Positions 37,255-48,525 are shown, counted from the first letter of the stretch. The stretch is DNA of 64,000 bases from Micromonospora tarensis (GCF_016803395.1 NZ_JAEVHL010000014.1:1-64000), one strand, 5' to 3'. Made by a program: numbers and translations. Notes: generated by a model not told the origin, from the letters alone.

Positions 37255-38145
37255 ATGACGAAACTGCGCGCGCTGGTCGCGCTGGCGGCACTGATCGTCG
37301 CCGGGGGACTGGTCGCGGTGATCCCGCCCACCGCCGCGTCGGCGGCGGACTGCTCGGCACCGTGGCAGGCCTCGGCCGTCTACTGGGGAGACGCACGGGT
37401 CTCCCACAGCGGCCGCAACTACCGGGCGAAGTGGTGGACCCAGAACGAGGCGCCACCGGGCACGACCGGCGTCTGGGAGGACCTGGGAGCCTGCGGGGGC
37501 GGCACCACCCCGCCCACCAACCCGGGTGGCTTCGTGGTCACCGAGGCCCAGTTCAACCAGATGTTCCCGGGCCGCAACTCCTTCTACACGTACGCCGGGC
37601 TGGTCGCCGCGCTCAGTGCCTACCCGGCCTTCGCGCGGACCGGCAGCACCACCGTGCAGCGCCAGGAGGCCGCCGCCTTCCTGGCCAACGTGTACCACGA
37701 GACCGGTGGGCTCGTGCACATCGTCGAGCAGAACACCGCCAACTACCCGCACTACTGTGACCCCGGCCAGCCCTACGGCTGTCCCGCCGGTCAGTCCGCC
37801 TACTACGGGCGCGGGCCGATCCAGCTCAGCTGGAACTTCAACTACAACGCCGCCGGCAACGCCCTCAACCTGCCGCTGCTGACCAACCCCTGGCTGGTGC
37901 AGACCGATGCCGCGGTGGCCTGGAAGACCGGCATCTGGTACTGGATGACCCAGAACGGGCCGGGCACCATGACCGCCCACAACGCGATGGTCAACGGCGC
38001 CGGGTTCGGTCAGACGATCCGCAGCATCAACGGCTCCATCGAGTGCAACGGCGGAAACCCCGCCCAGGTGCAGAGCCGCGTCACCAGGTACCAACAGTTC
38101 GTCGGCATCCTCGGGGTGTCCGCCGGAGCCAACCTCTACTGCTGA
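37255..38145 (+). CDS. Secreted GH19 chitinase with N-terminal CBM5/12
   Basis: This 296-residue precursor has a signal peptide (LRALVALAALIVAGGLVAVI, ending PPTAASAA). It is followed by a chitin-binding module with three aromatic residues (PWQASAVYWGDARVSHSGRN and YRAKWWTQNEAPP) and a Gly/Thr/Pro linker. The GH19 domain shows the catalytic Glu in FLANVYHETGGL, YYGRGPIQLSWNFNY with the conserved NYN region, and the C-terminal helix ending LYC. It hydrolyses chitin by inversion, outside the cell. It is divergent from the deacetylase, so the two may be induced together. Confidence 0.94.
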   Translation: MTKLRALVALAALIVAGGLVAVIPPTAASAADCSAPWQASAVYWGDARVSHSGRNYRAKWWTQNEAPPGTTGVWEDLGACGGGTTPPTNPGGFVVTEAQFNQMFPGRNSFYTYAGLVAALSAYPAFARTGSTTVQRQEAAAFLANVYHETGGLVHIVEQNTANYPHYCDPGQPYGCPAGQSAYYGRGPIQLSWNFNYNAAGNALNLPLLTNPWLVQTDAAVAWKTGIWYWMTQNGPGTMTAHNAMVNGAGFGQTIRSINGSIECNGGNPAQVQSRVTRYQQFVGILGVSAGANLYC

Positions 38146-38154
38146 TCGAGGGCC

Positions 38155-38186
38155 GCCTCGACGTACGCCACCGCGCGCGTCGAGGC
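38155..38186 (+). terminator. Hairpin after the chitinase gene
   Basis: GCCTCGACG and CGTCGAGGC form a 9-bp stem around a 14-nt loop, starting 10 bp after the GH19 stop. The following 230 bp to the GH92 start hold no gene. Confidence 0.55.
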
Positions 38187-38423
38187 CCGGCCGGCACCGT
38201 CGGCGCGGACGACCGGGCCGCGCAGCGACCCCGACGCGTCTACCCGTTGACACGGCGGTGGTGTGCCCGCAACTATCAGCGAACAGTTCACCGCCCCGAC
38301 CCTCGTTGGCCGCCAACCGGTATGACAACGATGTCAGGGCCCGATCCGGCACCACCACACGCTCCACTCTGCCCAGACGTTCGACGCACTCGACCCGGTT
38401 CGAGTCGAAAGGCTCCGTCCCTC

Positions 38424-41400
38424 ATGTCGCATACCCCCCTTGCGCGCCCCCTCTCTCCCCGCCTGGTCGCCGCGACCACAGCCGCCCTGCTACCGCTGGG
38501 CCTGCTCGTCGCGCGCCCCTGGCCAACGCCGCCCCCACCCCGGCAACGCCCGGCGGCTTCACCTCATCGTTCGAGTCGGCCGACCCACCAGCGGCCACCA
38601 ACACCGTGCAGGTCGGCGCGAACGGCAAGCCGATCCAGGCCAACCTGAGCGGTGCGGTCACCACGCTGCCCGGCAGCCTGCTCAAGCAGGTCAGCGCGGT
38701 GACCGCGAGCGACGAGAACCAGCCGCGGGAGGTCGCCGCGAACCTCGCCGACGACGACTCGTCGACCAAGTGGCTCGTGTTCCAGCGCACCGGCTGGGTG
38801 ACCTACCGGTTCGCCGAGCCCGTGACTGTCGCCCGCTACTCGTTGACCTCGGCCAACGACGCGCCGACCCGCGACCCCAGGGACTTCGTCGTGCAGGGGT
38901 CCACCGACGGCACCTCGTGGACCGACCTGGACAAGCGATCCGGCGAAAAGTTCGGCGGCCGGTTCGTCACCAACAGGTACAGCTTCACCAACCCGAACGC
39001 CTACGCCTACTACCGGCTGAACATCACCGCGAACTCCGGCGACTCCCTGTTGCAACTCGCCGACTGGAACATCAGCGACGGCTCCGACACCCGTCCGCCG
39101 GCCACGCCGATGATCAGCGAGACCGCCGCCGGCCCGAACGGTGGTTACACCACCAAGCCGGACGTCGGCTTCACCGGACTGGCCGCGCTGCGCTACTCCG
39201 GCGGGGCGGAGGGCAACGGCCGCGCGTACGCGACGAACAAGCTGTTCGACGTCAACGTGCCGGTCGGGCCGAAGACCCGACTGTCGTACAAGATCTTCCC
39301 TGAGTACACCGGTGGGGACTCCCGGTACCCGTCCACCTACGCCGCCGTCGACCTGCACTTCACCGACGGCAGCTACCTCAGCGGGCGCTCGCCGGCCGAC
39401 CAGCACGGCTACCCGCTCACCGGCGCCGGTCAGGGCGCGTCGAAGGTGCTCTTCGCCGACCAGTGGAACCTGGTGCAGGCCGACCTCGGCACCGTCGCGC
39501 GGGGCAAGACGATCGACCGCATCCTGCTCTCCTACGACAACCCGCAGGCCACCGGGGAGACCCGGTTCCAGGGGTGGCTCGACGACATCGAGCTGGCGGC
39601 CACGCCACCGACGATCGACGGCTCCACGCTCACCAACTACGTCGACACCCGGCGCGGCACCAACTCGACGGGCGGTTTCTCCCGCGGCAACAACCTGCCG
39701 ATCACCGCGCTGCCGAACGGCTTCAACTTCTTCACCCCGGTGACCGACGCGACCTCCGACTCCTGGGAGTACGAGTACCACCGGATCAACAACGAGGCCA
39801 ACCTGCCCATGTTGCAGGGCCTTGCGATCTCCCACGAGCCGAGCCCCTGGATGGGCGACCGCAACCAGATGTCGGTCATGCCGGTCGTCGGCGACGGACC
39901 GCTCACCGGTGAACCCGCCAGCCGGGCGCTCGCCTTCCGCCACGACGACGAGACGGCACAGCCGGATCTCTACCGGGTCACGCTGCAGAACGGCCTGGTC
40001 GCGGAGATGACCCCCACCGACCACGCCGGGATCATGCGGTTCACCTTCCCGACCGGGTCGGCGACCGGAAGCCTCGTCTTCCACAACGGCACGTTCACCA
40101 TCGGCCCGGACGGCACCCTCACCGGCTGGGTCGACAACGGCAGCCCGCTCTCCGCCGGCCGGAGCCGGATGTTCGTCTCCGCCGCCTTCGACCGGGCGCC
40201 GACCGCGTCCACCGCGACGACCGCCACCTTCGACACCACCACGAGCCGGGAGGTGACGCTGCGGCTCGCGACGTCGTTCCTCTCCGTCGAGCAGGCGGGC
40301 CGCAACCTCGACCTGGAGGTCACCGGCAAGAGCTTCGACCAGGTTCACGCCGCCGCCACGGCCGCGTGGCAGGACCGGCTCGGCCGGGTCGAGGTGCAGG
40401 GCGCCACCGAGGCGCAGCTGGTCTCGATGTACTCGAACCTGTACCGGCTGAACCTCTACCCGAACTCGCAGTCGGAGAACACCGGCACCGCCGCCGCACC
40501 GCGCTGGCAGTACGCGAGCCCGGTCTCCGCGCCGACCGGCGCGTCCACCCCCACCCGGACCGGCGCGAAGATCGTCGACGGCCAGATCTACGTCAACAAC
40601 GGCTTCTGGGACACCTACCGCACCGTGTGGCCCGCCTACGCGCTGCTGTATCCGGACATCGCCGCCAAGATCTCCGACGGGTTCGTCCAGCACTACCGTG
40701 ACGGCGGCTGGATCGCCCGCTGGTCGTCCCCCGGCTACGCCGACCTGATGACCGGCACCAGCGCCAACGTGGCGCTGGCCCAGGCGTACCTCACCGGGGT
40801 CAAGCTGCCCGACCCGCTCGCGGCGTACGACGCGGCCGTCAAGGACGCGACAGTCGCGTCCGGACGCGGCGCGGTCGGGCGCAAGGGCATCGAGACGTCC
40901 CTGTTCCTCGGCTACACGCCGACCTCCACCGGGGAGTCGGTCTCCTGGGCGCTGGAGGGCTTCATCAACGACTACGGCATCGGCAACATGGGTGCGGCCC
41001 TCGCCAAGGACCCGGCCACGCCGAAGTCGCGGCGCGCCCAACTCCAGGAGGAGTCCCGGTACTTCCTGGAACGGGCCCGCAACTACGTCCACCTCTTCGA
41101 CTCGAAGACGAAGCTCTTCCAGGGCCGGAACGCGGCCGGCAGCTTCCTCGCCGGTGACCCACTGGACTGGGGTGGCGTCTACACCGAGACCAACGGGTGG
41201 AACTTCGCGTTCACCGCACAGCAGGACGGCCGGGGCCTCGCCAACCTCTACGGCGGGCAGCAGGCGCTGCGGGACAAGCTCGACACGTTCTTCAGCACCC
41301 CGGAGAACGCCGACCGCCCCGGTGGGTACGGCGGCGTCATCCACGAGATGCTCGAGGCACGCGCGGTGCGGATGGGTCAGCTCGGCATGAGCAACCAGCC

Positions 41401-44037
41401 GTCGCACCACATCCCGTACATGTACAACTTCGCCGCGCGCCGGCCAAGACCCAGGCGACGGTGCGGGAGATCCTGCGGCGCCTCTACGTCGGCAGCGAGA
41501 TCGGCCAGGGTTACCTGGGCGACGAGGACAACGGCGAGATGTCGTCCTGGTACATCCTCAGCTCGCTGGGCATCTACCCGCTGCAGGCCGGTTCGTCGGA
41601 GTGGACCATCGGCTCGCCGCAGTTCACCAGGATGACAGTGCGGCGCAGCAGCGGCGACATCGTCGTCAACGCCCCGAACAACAGCACGACGAACGTCTAC
41701 GTGCAGGACGTGAAGGTCAACGGCAAGAAGCAGCGCGGCCTCTCCCTCGACGTGGCCGCGCTCGCCAGGGGCGGCACCATCGACTTCCAGATGGGCCCCC
41801 GCCCGTCGTCCTGGGGCACCGGCAGGAACGACGCGCCACCGTCGCTGACCACTGGCGACGAGACGCCGAAGCCGTTGCAGGACGTGACCGGCCCCGGTCT
41901 CGGCACCGCGACCGCCACCGGCGGTCAGGACGCCTCGAAGCTGTTCGACGACTCGTCGACCACGCAGCTCACCTTCGCCTCGGCGACCCCGCAGGTCACC
42001 TGGGCGTCTCGCGCCGGCAAGCAGCAGCCGAGGCACTACACCGTCACGTCCGGGGCGGGCGCGGGCGATCCGGCGGACTGGCGGTTGCAGGGCTCCAACG
42101 ACGGGATCACCTGGACCACCGTCGACTCCCGCGCCGACCAGGTGTTCCCGTGGCGTAACCAGACCCGGCCGTACCAGATCGACAAGCCGGGCCGGTTCGC
42201 GCAGTTCCGCCTCGCCGTCACCAGGACCGTCGGTGCCGAGCGGACCACCCTCGCCGAGGTTGAGCTGCTCGCCGGCGGTGACCTCGACCTGGGCGGCGGC
42301 GACATCGCGGTGACCGCCGCGACCGACGTGCACGCGACGAACGGCACGCCCGTCTCGGTGCCGCTGGCCACCGTCACCGGCGGCAACGCCGACGGCTACC
42401 GGGCCACCATCGACTGGGGTGACGGCACGCCGGTCACCGAGGGCACCGTGACGCCCAGCTCGCGGGCCGTCTACCAGGTCGGTGGGTCGCACACCTACGC
42501 CACGCCGGGCTACCACCAGGCGAACGTCATGGTCACCGATGGCGAGAGCCAGAGCTCCGCGACGGTCGGCGTCCAGGTGGGGTACGCCCCGACGTCCGGC
42601 CTCAGCGCCGCGTTCGACAGCGTCTGCATCGGCGACGAGAGCGTCCTCGCGGCGGACTGCGACGCCAAGACGTGGGCGTACTCGCGGGCCGCGCTGGCGG
42701 CGGCCGGCGTGACCCCGGGCCAGCAACAGCAGGTGCCGGGCACGGCGCTGCGGTTCACGCTGCCGGTGATCCCGGCCGGGCAGCCGGACAACGCCACCGG
42801 CAACGGGGCGACCGTCGCTCTCGACCTGCCGGACGACGCCACCAGCATCTCGTTCGTCGGCGCCGGAACGCAGGGCAACCAGAGCACCACCGGCACGGCG
42901 ACGTTCAGCGACGGCAGCACCGCCAGCATCCCGATCGAGATGAGCGACTGGACGCTGGGCGGCAACGCCAACGGCACCCCCTCCTACGGCAACGTCATCG
43001 TCGCCAGGACGGCGTACCGGCTGCACGGCACGAGCCGCGACGGCGCGCAGCCGTTCCTGTTCGCCACCGCGCCGTACCAGATCCCGGCGGGCAAGACGCT
43101 GGTGTCGGTGACCCTGCCGACGCAGACCGGTGACCCTCGCACCGCTGGTCGGATCCACGTGTTCGCCGTGGCCAACGACGGCACGCCCGTCCCGGCGCTG
43201 ACCACCGTCGCTGCGAAGGACCAGACGGCGAAGGCCGGGCAGGTGCTCACGGCGAACCTGGGCTCGGTGAACGGCGGCGTTCCCGGCACGACCGGCTACC
43301 GGGCCCGGGTCCAGTGGGGTGACGGCACGGTTCCGCAGGACGTGACGATCGGCGCGTCCGGTGCGATGAGCGGGCAGCACAGCTACCCGCGCGAGGGCAC
43401 CTACACCGTGCGGGTCACCGTGTGGGACACGCTGTCGAGCAGCACCGGGTCCTTCACCGTGACTGTGGAACGCGGCGGGTCCCAGCCGGCGATCGCGCTC
43501 GCCGCGGCCGGCACCGTCCGCACCGGCGGCGCGGTCACCATCGAGGGCCGTGGGTTCGCCGCCGGCGAGCAGGTGACCGTCAGCGTCGGCACCGACCCGG
43601 GCCGGACCACGAAGGTCGTGGCCTCCGCGACGGGAACGGTCCGCGCCTCGGTGCCGACCTCCGGGAACGCGCAACCGGGCCGGTACGCCGTCACCGCGAC
43701 GGGCGCTTCCTCGGGTGTCCCGGCCACGGCCACCGTGCGGGTGACCGAGCAGGTCCAGGCGCCGGCCTACCGGCCACGGATGGTGTTGACGACCACCTCG
43801 GGGCCGCGCGGAACGTCGATCACGGTGGACGGTTCCGGGTTCGCACCGAACGAGGCGGTCACGGTCGTCTTCGGCAACGGGCTGGCGGTCAGCACCGTGC
43901 GCGCGAATGGTGACGGCGTCCTCTCCGGCGCGACGGTGAGCGTTCCGGGGCCGGCGAAGCCGGGCGCGACAAGCGTCACGCTGACCGGTGCGACGTCGGC
44001 GACGAAGGTGTCCCGACCGTTCACCGTCACCGGGTAG
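38424..44037 (+). pseudogene. Secreted GH92 alpha-mannosidase with discoidin and PKD modules; two frame breaks
   Basis: The ATG at 38424 starts a signal peptide (RLVAATTAALLPLGLLVA). The frame breaks near 38511-38516, then continues PLANAAPTPATPGG. Modules in order: F5/8-type (about 55-210), GH92 N-terminal and catalytic domains, a second F5/8-type domain, a PKD-like domain (IDWGDGTPV), a further beta domain, another PKD (VQWGDGTV) and two IPT-like repeats. The GH92 signature GDEDNGEMSSWYILSSLGIY is present. A second break near 41434-41438 splits HHIPYMYNFA from APAKTQATV. Each needs one added base; repaired length is about 1871 residues. The enzyme should trim alpha-mannosides from fungal or plant glycans with calcium. 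Confidence 0.87.
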
Positions 44038-44059
44038 CACCGGGGAGGTAGCAGCGCCG

Positions 44060-44093
44060 CCGTGGGCGGGCCGTGAACACGGCCCGCCCACGG
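44060..44093. terminator. Bidirectional terminator between GH92 and TetR genes
   Basis: Arms CCGTGGGCGGGCCG and CGGCCCGCCCACGG pair perfectly over 14 bp around TGAACA. It serves both convergent genes. Confidence 0.8.
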
Positions 44094-44127
44094 CCGTGTC
44101 CGGGCACGAGCACGCTCCCGGCCGTCG

Positions 44128-44772
44128 TCAAGCCGGCGGCAGCAGTGCGTCGACCAGGTCGCGCAGTGGCCCGACGAGGTCCTGTTCGGTGGCGGAACTC
44201 AGCGGTTCCAGCTGAATCGAGGAGGACCGCAGGACCGCGGCCCCGATCGCCGCGGCGATCGCCATCTGGGCGCGCAGGAGGGTCTGTTCACTGCCCGGTT
44301 CGTCGGGACGCCACCCTCTGGCCGCGGCCAACTGTTCGCTGGACCGGCTCAGGACGCCGCGCCGGATCTCGTCGGCCGCCGCGTCGCCGGAGGAGCGCAG
44401 CAGCAGCGCGAGCTGACTGGACAGCCCCGCCGCGCCGAGGCCGGCGATGTGCCGGGCGATGGCCTCGGGCACCTGGTCGGCCGGCGTCTGGCCGGTCGTC
44501 CGGCGCAGTTCGTCGCCCGCGGCCCGCAGGCAGGCCTCGAACAGGCCCTCTTTGGAGGAGAAGTAGCGGCTGATCAGCGCCACGTTGACGCCCGCGTCGT
44601 CGGCGATGTCGCGGACGGTGGTCGCCGCGTAGCCGTCGCGGGCGAAGCGTCGGCGAGCGGCGTCGAGGAGGAGTTGCCGGGTCTGGCTGGCGTCCCGGCG
44701 TCGACGGCGGGCCGGTGCGCTGGCGGCCGGGACGGTTTCGCTGCTCACGGGGGCAGGCCGTTCTGCGGTCAC
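44128..44772 (-). CDS. TetR-family regulator
   Basis: This 214-residue protein has an N-terminal HTH, LLLDAARRRFARDGYAATTV then RDIADDAGVNVALISRYFSS KEGLFEACL, the canonical TetR pattern. An extended basic N-tail (ARRRRRDASQ) precedes it. The C-terminal ligand domain includes a TetR_C-like region with RQT-like helices. It is divergent from an EmrB-type MFS exporter with a 184-bp shared gap, so it probably represses that gene and itself until an exported drug binds. Confidence 0.9.
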   Translation of the reverse strand: MTAERPAPVSSETVPAASAPARRRRRDASQTRQLLLDAARRRFARDGYAATTVRDIADDAGVNVALISRYFSSKEGLFEACLRAAGDELRRTTGQTPADQVPEAIARHIAGLGAAGLSSQLALLLRSSGDAAADEIRRGVLSRSSEQLAAARGWRPDEPGSEQTLLRAQMAIAAAIGAAVLRSSSIQLEPLSSATEQDLVGPLRDLVDALLPPA

Positions 44773-44956
44773 GACGCGTCCTCTCCTCGCGGTGGCTTGC
44801 TGGTCACAGTGCCGCCCTCAGCCGATCAATCGGGCAGCCAGATCCGCACCTGTGAGGTATATCGCTATCCGCACCTCCAGCCGCTGATCCCGCCCCGCCG
44901 GGGAGTAAGCATACTGGGTAAGTCAGCAAGCGTTTACATCTAGCCTCGGGGATTCC
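44773..44956. promoter_or_regulatory. Divergent promoter region of the TetR and MFS genes
   Basis: The part 44907-44940 (TACTGGGTAAGTCAGCAAGC followed by GTTTACAT) is AT-richer than its surroundings and carries GTAA and TTAC half-sites 12 bp apart. It is the likely TetR operator and MFS promoter, 17-50 bp before the MFS start. Confidence 0.4.
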
Positions 44957-46458
44957 ATGACCCAGACCATCCAGGAGCCGGCCCACGCCGGCTCCCCGGC
45001 CAGCGCCACCCCGCGCGCCAACAGCACCCTCCTGGTGCTGTACCTGTCGCTGGGCGGCTTGGCGTTCGCGGTGCTCCAGTCGCTGGTGGCACCGGCGCTG
45101 TCGACAATCGCGAGAGACCTGGGCGTCTCCACCGGAGACATCAGCTGGGTGCTCACGGCGTACCTGTTGGCGGCCTCCGTGCTGACGCCCATCCTCGGCC
45201 GGCTCGGCGACATGGTCGGCAAACGCCGGGTCCTGATCGGCGTCCTCGCCGCCCTCGCGGCGGGAACCCTGCTCGCCGCCCTGGCCCCCAACCTGGGCGT
45301 GCTGATCGTCGCGCGGGCCCTACAGGGCGCGGCCGGAGCGATCCTGCCCCTGTCGATCGGCATCGTCCGCGACGAACTGCCCCGGGAGAAGGTGGGCGTC
45401 ACCGTCGGCCTGCTCTCGGCGATCTTCGGTGTCGGCGCCGGCGTCGGCATCGTCGCCGCCGGCCCGATCGTGGAGCACCTGTCCTGGCACTGGCTGTTCT
45501 GGCTGCCGCTGGTCCTCGTCGTCGTCGCGCTGCTCGGGGCCGTCTTCGGGATGCCCGAGTCCCGGGTCCGCACGCCCGGCCGGCTCGACATGCTCGGCGC
45601 CGCCATCCTGTCGGTGTCGCTGGTGTCGCTGCTGCTGGCCGTCAGCAAGGGGCAGGGCTGGGGCTGGGTGGGGACGAGGACCATCGGTCTGTTCGTGCTC
45701 GGTGTGCTCGCGCTGGTCGCGTTCGTCCTGGTCGAGCTGCGGGTACGCGAGCCGCTCATCGACATGCGCCTGATGCGGATCCGCGGTGTCTGGGCCACCG
45801 ACCTGGTCGCCCTGATCCTCGGCTTCGCGATGTTCGGCACGTTCGTGCTGGTGCCGACCCTGCTCCAACTGCCTGCGGTCACCGGGTACGGGTTCGGCAA
45901 GACGGTGTCGCAGGCGGGGCTGTTCCTGCTGCCCACCGTCCTGATGATGGTGATCTTCGGCCCCCTCGCCGGTCTGCTGGACCGTCGCTTCGGTCCCAAG
46001 GTCCCGATGTTCCTCGGCGCGGTGGCGTCGTCGTCGCGTTCGTGCTGCCGGCCCTCGCCCACGGCGCGACCTGGCAGGTGCTGCTCTCCGGAGTGCTCAC
46101 CGGCGCCGGCATCGGGCTGTCGTTCGCGGCCATGTCCAACGCCATCATCGAGAGCGTCCCGGCCGGCCAGACCGGTGAGGCGAGCGGCGTCAACACCATC
46201 GCGCGGACGATCGGCAGCAGCATCGGCGCGGCCGTGGTCGCGGCCGTCATCACCTCGCACAGCACCCCTCAGGGTCTGCCCACCGACGCGGCGTTCACCA
46301 CCGGGTTCTGGGTCTGCGCGGGCGTCGCCGTGTTGGCCGTCCTCGCCGCGCTCGCGCTGCCCTCGGCGCGTCGGCGTCACCAGCAGGCGGTCGCCGCCGG
46401 TGTCGACGACCTCCCGCCCGAGCCGGTCGAACTACACCTGCCGCACCGCCACCACTGA
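44957..46458 (+). pseudogene. DHA2-family (EmrB/QacA) MFS multidrug exporter, frameshifted
   Basis: The protein starts MTQTIQEPAHAGSPASATPR and has the 14-TM plan: motif A as GRLGDMVGKRRVL, motif C as GLLSAIFGVGAGVGIVAAGP, and the antiport region WLFWLPLVLVVVAL. The frame runs to MFLGAVA and continues, after one missing base near 46025-46027, as VVVAFVLPALAHGATWQVLL and GQTGEASGVNTIARTIGSSI to the stop at 46458. Repaired length is 500 residues. It should export drugs by proton antiport under control of the divergent TetR. As it stands, the last 140 residues are lost. Confidence 0.86.
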
Positions 46459-46465
46459 GCGGACG

Positions 46466-46527
46466 CTCGGGCCGCGTCCACCCATCCGGTGCGACGTGGC
46501 CCGAGCCTGACCCGCCGATTTGGCGGG
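46466..46527. terminator. Hairpins between convergent MFS and phosphatase genes
   Basis: CTCGGGCC (46466-46473) pairs with GGCCCGAG (46498-46505), and CCCGCC-GATTT-GGCGGG forms a second stem at 46511-46527. Both lie in the 74-bp gap between two stops. Confidence 0.5.
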
Positions 46528-46532
46528 GGCGG

Positions 46533-47129
46533 TCACCCCGCCGGCGGCGGGCTCAGTCGTAGCTGCCACCGGGCACCCTGACTGGTGAGTCGGACGATGG
46601 CCAACGGCTCCACGTCCAGCTGCCGGTACGTCGCCAACGGCAGGTCGAGGGCGTGGACCAGCGCGACCCGGATCACCAGGGGATGGGTCACCGCGATGAT
46701 CCGTTGACCAGCGGCGCGCCGTTCGTCCAGCCAGCGACCGACCCGGTCCCGCACCGACGCGACGGACTCGCCGCCCGGCGGCGCGCGGTCCACGTCGGAC
46801 ATCCATTCGCGCAGCGCCTGCGGCTGCTCGGTGGCGATCTCCTCGAACGACCGTCCGGTCCAGTCCCCGTAGTCACAGTCGGCCAGCACCGCGTCGACGG
46901 TGGCCAGCAGGCCGAGAAGCTCTGCGGTCTGGGTGGCGGCCGCCGCCGGGCTGGATTGGACGGTGTCGTTGACGCCGAGCGGCCCACCCCGTCCCGCTCC
47001 GGCGTGGGCCTGGGCGTGGGCGGCCCGGCGGCCGCCCTCGTCCAAGCCGTCATTTGGTGCGCCGAAGCGGGCCCGGCGAAGAGCCGCGGTGTGCGCGTGG
47101 GCGACCAGCCGGAGGCTGGTCGCGGTCAT
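46533..47129 (-). CDS. Histidine phosphatase family protein
   Basis: This 198-residue protein has the phosphoglycerate-mutase-like fold: the N-terminal strand SLRLVAHAHTAA, the ETAxLLG-like segment ATQTAELLGLLATVD, CDYGDWTGRSFEEI and the second catalytic His in IIAVTHPLVIRVAL. The usual N-terminal RHG is AHA here, so the Arg that binds phosphate is missing at that position. It overlaps the cbtA stop by ATGA, which makes it the third gene of a cobalt-import operon and suggests a role in cobalamin salvage, for instance as an alpha-ribazole phosphatase-like enzyme. That role is inference. Confidence 0.72.
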   Translation of the reverse strand: MTATSLRLVAHAHTAALRRARFGAPNDGLDEGGRRAAHAQAHAGAGRGGPLGVNDTVQSSPAAAATQTAELLGLLATVDAVLADCDYGDWTGRSFEEIATEQPQALREWMSDVDRAPPGGESVASVRDRVGRWLDERRAAGQRIIAVTHPLVIRVALVHALDLPLATYRQLDVEPLAIVRLTSQGARWQLRLSPPPAG

Positions 47130-47896
47130 GTGCTCCGCAGTGCGTCGGTGCCGGACCGGCGTCGCCACTCGCGGTGCATCAGGGCCGCGAACAGCAGGCC
47201 GATCCCGGTCCAGAGCACGACCTGGGTGCCGAGGGAGGCCAGCCGGAAGTCCCACAGCAGGGCGGCGGGGAAGTTCGCCGGAACCTCCTGGAAGGAGGGC
47301 ATCACCACGTACGACACTGCCGCGACCAGCAGAAACCCGCCCACGGCTGCGGCCGCGCGCTGCCACGCTGGCGCCTGCGCGCCGACCGACCGGTAGCCCA
47401 ACGAGCCCGCCCACACCGCCACCAGGCCGAGCACCACCATCAGCAGGTAGGTGACGGTCCGCTGGTTGATGGTGGCCGGGTCGCCGACCGCCGGTGGGTT
47501 CGCCGGGTACTTGAGGAACGGCACGATCACCGCGCCCAACAGCGCCGCGCCGGCCAGCGACAGGCCCGAGCGACCGTCGTCGTAGCTGCGCCGCCGACGG
47601 GACAGCAGGACGTACGCCGTGGCCAGCAGACCACCCATCGCGGCACCGAACAGCCCGGTGGCCAGGAACAGGCCGCCGCGTTGACCACTGCGGCTGACCA
47701 GGGCGTCCTCGTGGTCGTGCGCGCCGGCGGCAGGCTCGGCGTGGGTCGCCGCCTCCTCGATGGCGATGGCCGCCTCGACCCGCGGCTCGCCGGCGACATA
47801 GGCGAATGTGCCGGCGAGCAGACCGGCGACCAGACCGGCGAGCAGGCCGCGGACGAGGACAGCGAAGAACGGCGGAGCGGTGGTGGTCAGTGGCAC
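47126..47896 (-). CDS. cbtA: CbtA, cobalt transporter membrane subunit
   Basis: This membrane protein of about 256 residues has five or more TM segments: FAVLVRGLLAGLVAGLLAGT, GGLFLATGLFGAAMGGLLAT, LSLAGAALLGAVIVPFLKYP and VTYLLMVVLGLVAVWAGSLG. KYPANPPAVGDPATINQRT is the conserved CbtA loop. A histidine pair in GAHDHEDA could bind metal. The GTG at 47896 overlaps cbtB by 10 nt; the true start is not certain. CbtA acts with CbtB to import cobalt for B12 synthesis. Confidence 0.85.
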   Translation of the reverse strand: MPLTTTAPPFFAVLVRGLLAGLVAGLLAGTFAYVAGEPRVEAAIAIEEAATHAEPAAGAHDHEDALVSRSGQRGGLFLATGLFGAAMGGLLATAYVLLSRRRRSYDDGRSGLSLAGAALLGAVIVPFLKYPANPPAVGDPATINQRTVTYLLMVVLGLVAVWAGSLGYRSVGAQAPAWQRAAAAVGGFLLVAAVSYVVMPSFQEVPANFPAALLWDFRLASLGTQVVLWTGIGLLFAALMHREWRRRSGTDALRST

Positions 47897-48090
47897 GGAA
47901 CACCCAGCAGGTGCCGACCGTCGTGCATCAGCTCGTGCAGGTACGTCCCGCTGCGCGACACCGCCCCCTGGTCGAAGGCGACGAGGTAGGCCAGCAGGGT
48001 GAGCACGGCGACGGTCGCCAGGACCGTCCACAGCAGACGGGCGGTGCCGGCGGGGTGTACCACGGGCTGGGTGGAAGCGGAGCTAGACAT
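47887..48090 (-). CDS. cbtB: CbtB, cobalt transporter small subunit
   Basis: This 67-residue protein has one TM helix (LLWTVLATVAVLTLLAYLVA) and the CbtB C-terminal metal-binding tail GTYLHELMHDGRHLLGVPCH. It is the first gene after the cobalamin riboswitch and overlaps cbtA. The start MSSSASTQPVV at 48090 is chosen because an upstream ATG at 48126 would place coding inside the riboswitch. Confidence 0.88.
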   Translation of the reverse strand: MSSSASTQPVVHPAGTARLLWTVLATVAVLTLLAYLVAFDQGAVSRSGTYLHELMHDGRHLLGVPCH

Positions 48091-48104
48091 GATCCACGAA
48101 CCTC

Positions 48105-48262
48105 TCCAGGGATGACGCGTCCCCATCGCAAGGCTGCGGACGACCGAGCGTCCTGGCTCGCGGCCCCATGGAGGTGCCGCTCACAGTGGCGCGACCGCGC
48201 CGGAATCAAACCGGCTTCCCTCGCGTCGCCGCAGATAGTGGCCTGACGGTATCGGTGCCGCC
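48105..48262 (-). ncRNA. Cobalamin riboswitch controlling cbtBA
   Basis: On the minus strand GAGGGAAGCCGG, TTTGATTCCGGCGCGGTCGC and GCCACTGTGA match the conserved cobalamin-riboswitch core (GGGAA, ATCCGG, GCCACTGTGA), at about 48182-48223. A B12-box-like GAGCCAGGACGCTC follows at 48146-48159. The cbtB ATG is 15-40 nt below its 3' end. High adenosylcobalamin should shut off cobalt import. Confidence 0.88.
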
Positions 48263-48525
48263 TCGGGCGGTCAACCCGGCCTCGCGGGCGCGTACATCTC
48301 CAATCGTCGATATCGGACGCCTCGGGTGGGATCCTCGCGGCCCGCCGCTGCCCGGCTTCGCGGCGTCGGCGTCCGCACTGTCGGTCGAATCATCAGACCA
48401 AAAGCCAGTCCTGCTGGCACCTTCCCCGCGAGGACAAGGGGGATCGGTCAGCGGTCGTGACCTGAGGAGGCCAAAAGATACGATGCCTCGGTCCCCGCCG
48501 GTGTTTCTGCGCCCCGCGGTCAACC

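Noticed and set aside
38564..44091. Very long antisense frames opposite the GH92 gene (about 900 residues each)
   Set aside because: They are the GC-skewed shadow of real codons, rich in Arg/Gly/Val/Ala/Asp without domains, signal peptides or ribosome sites. The plus-strand proteins have clear family motifs.
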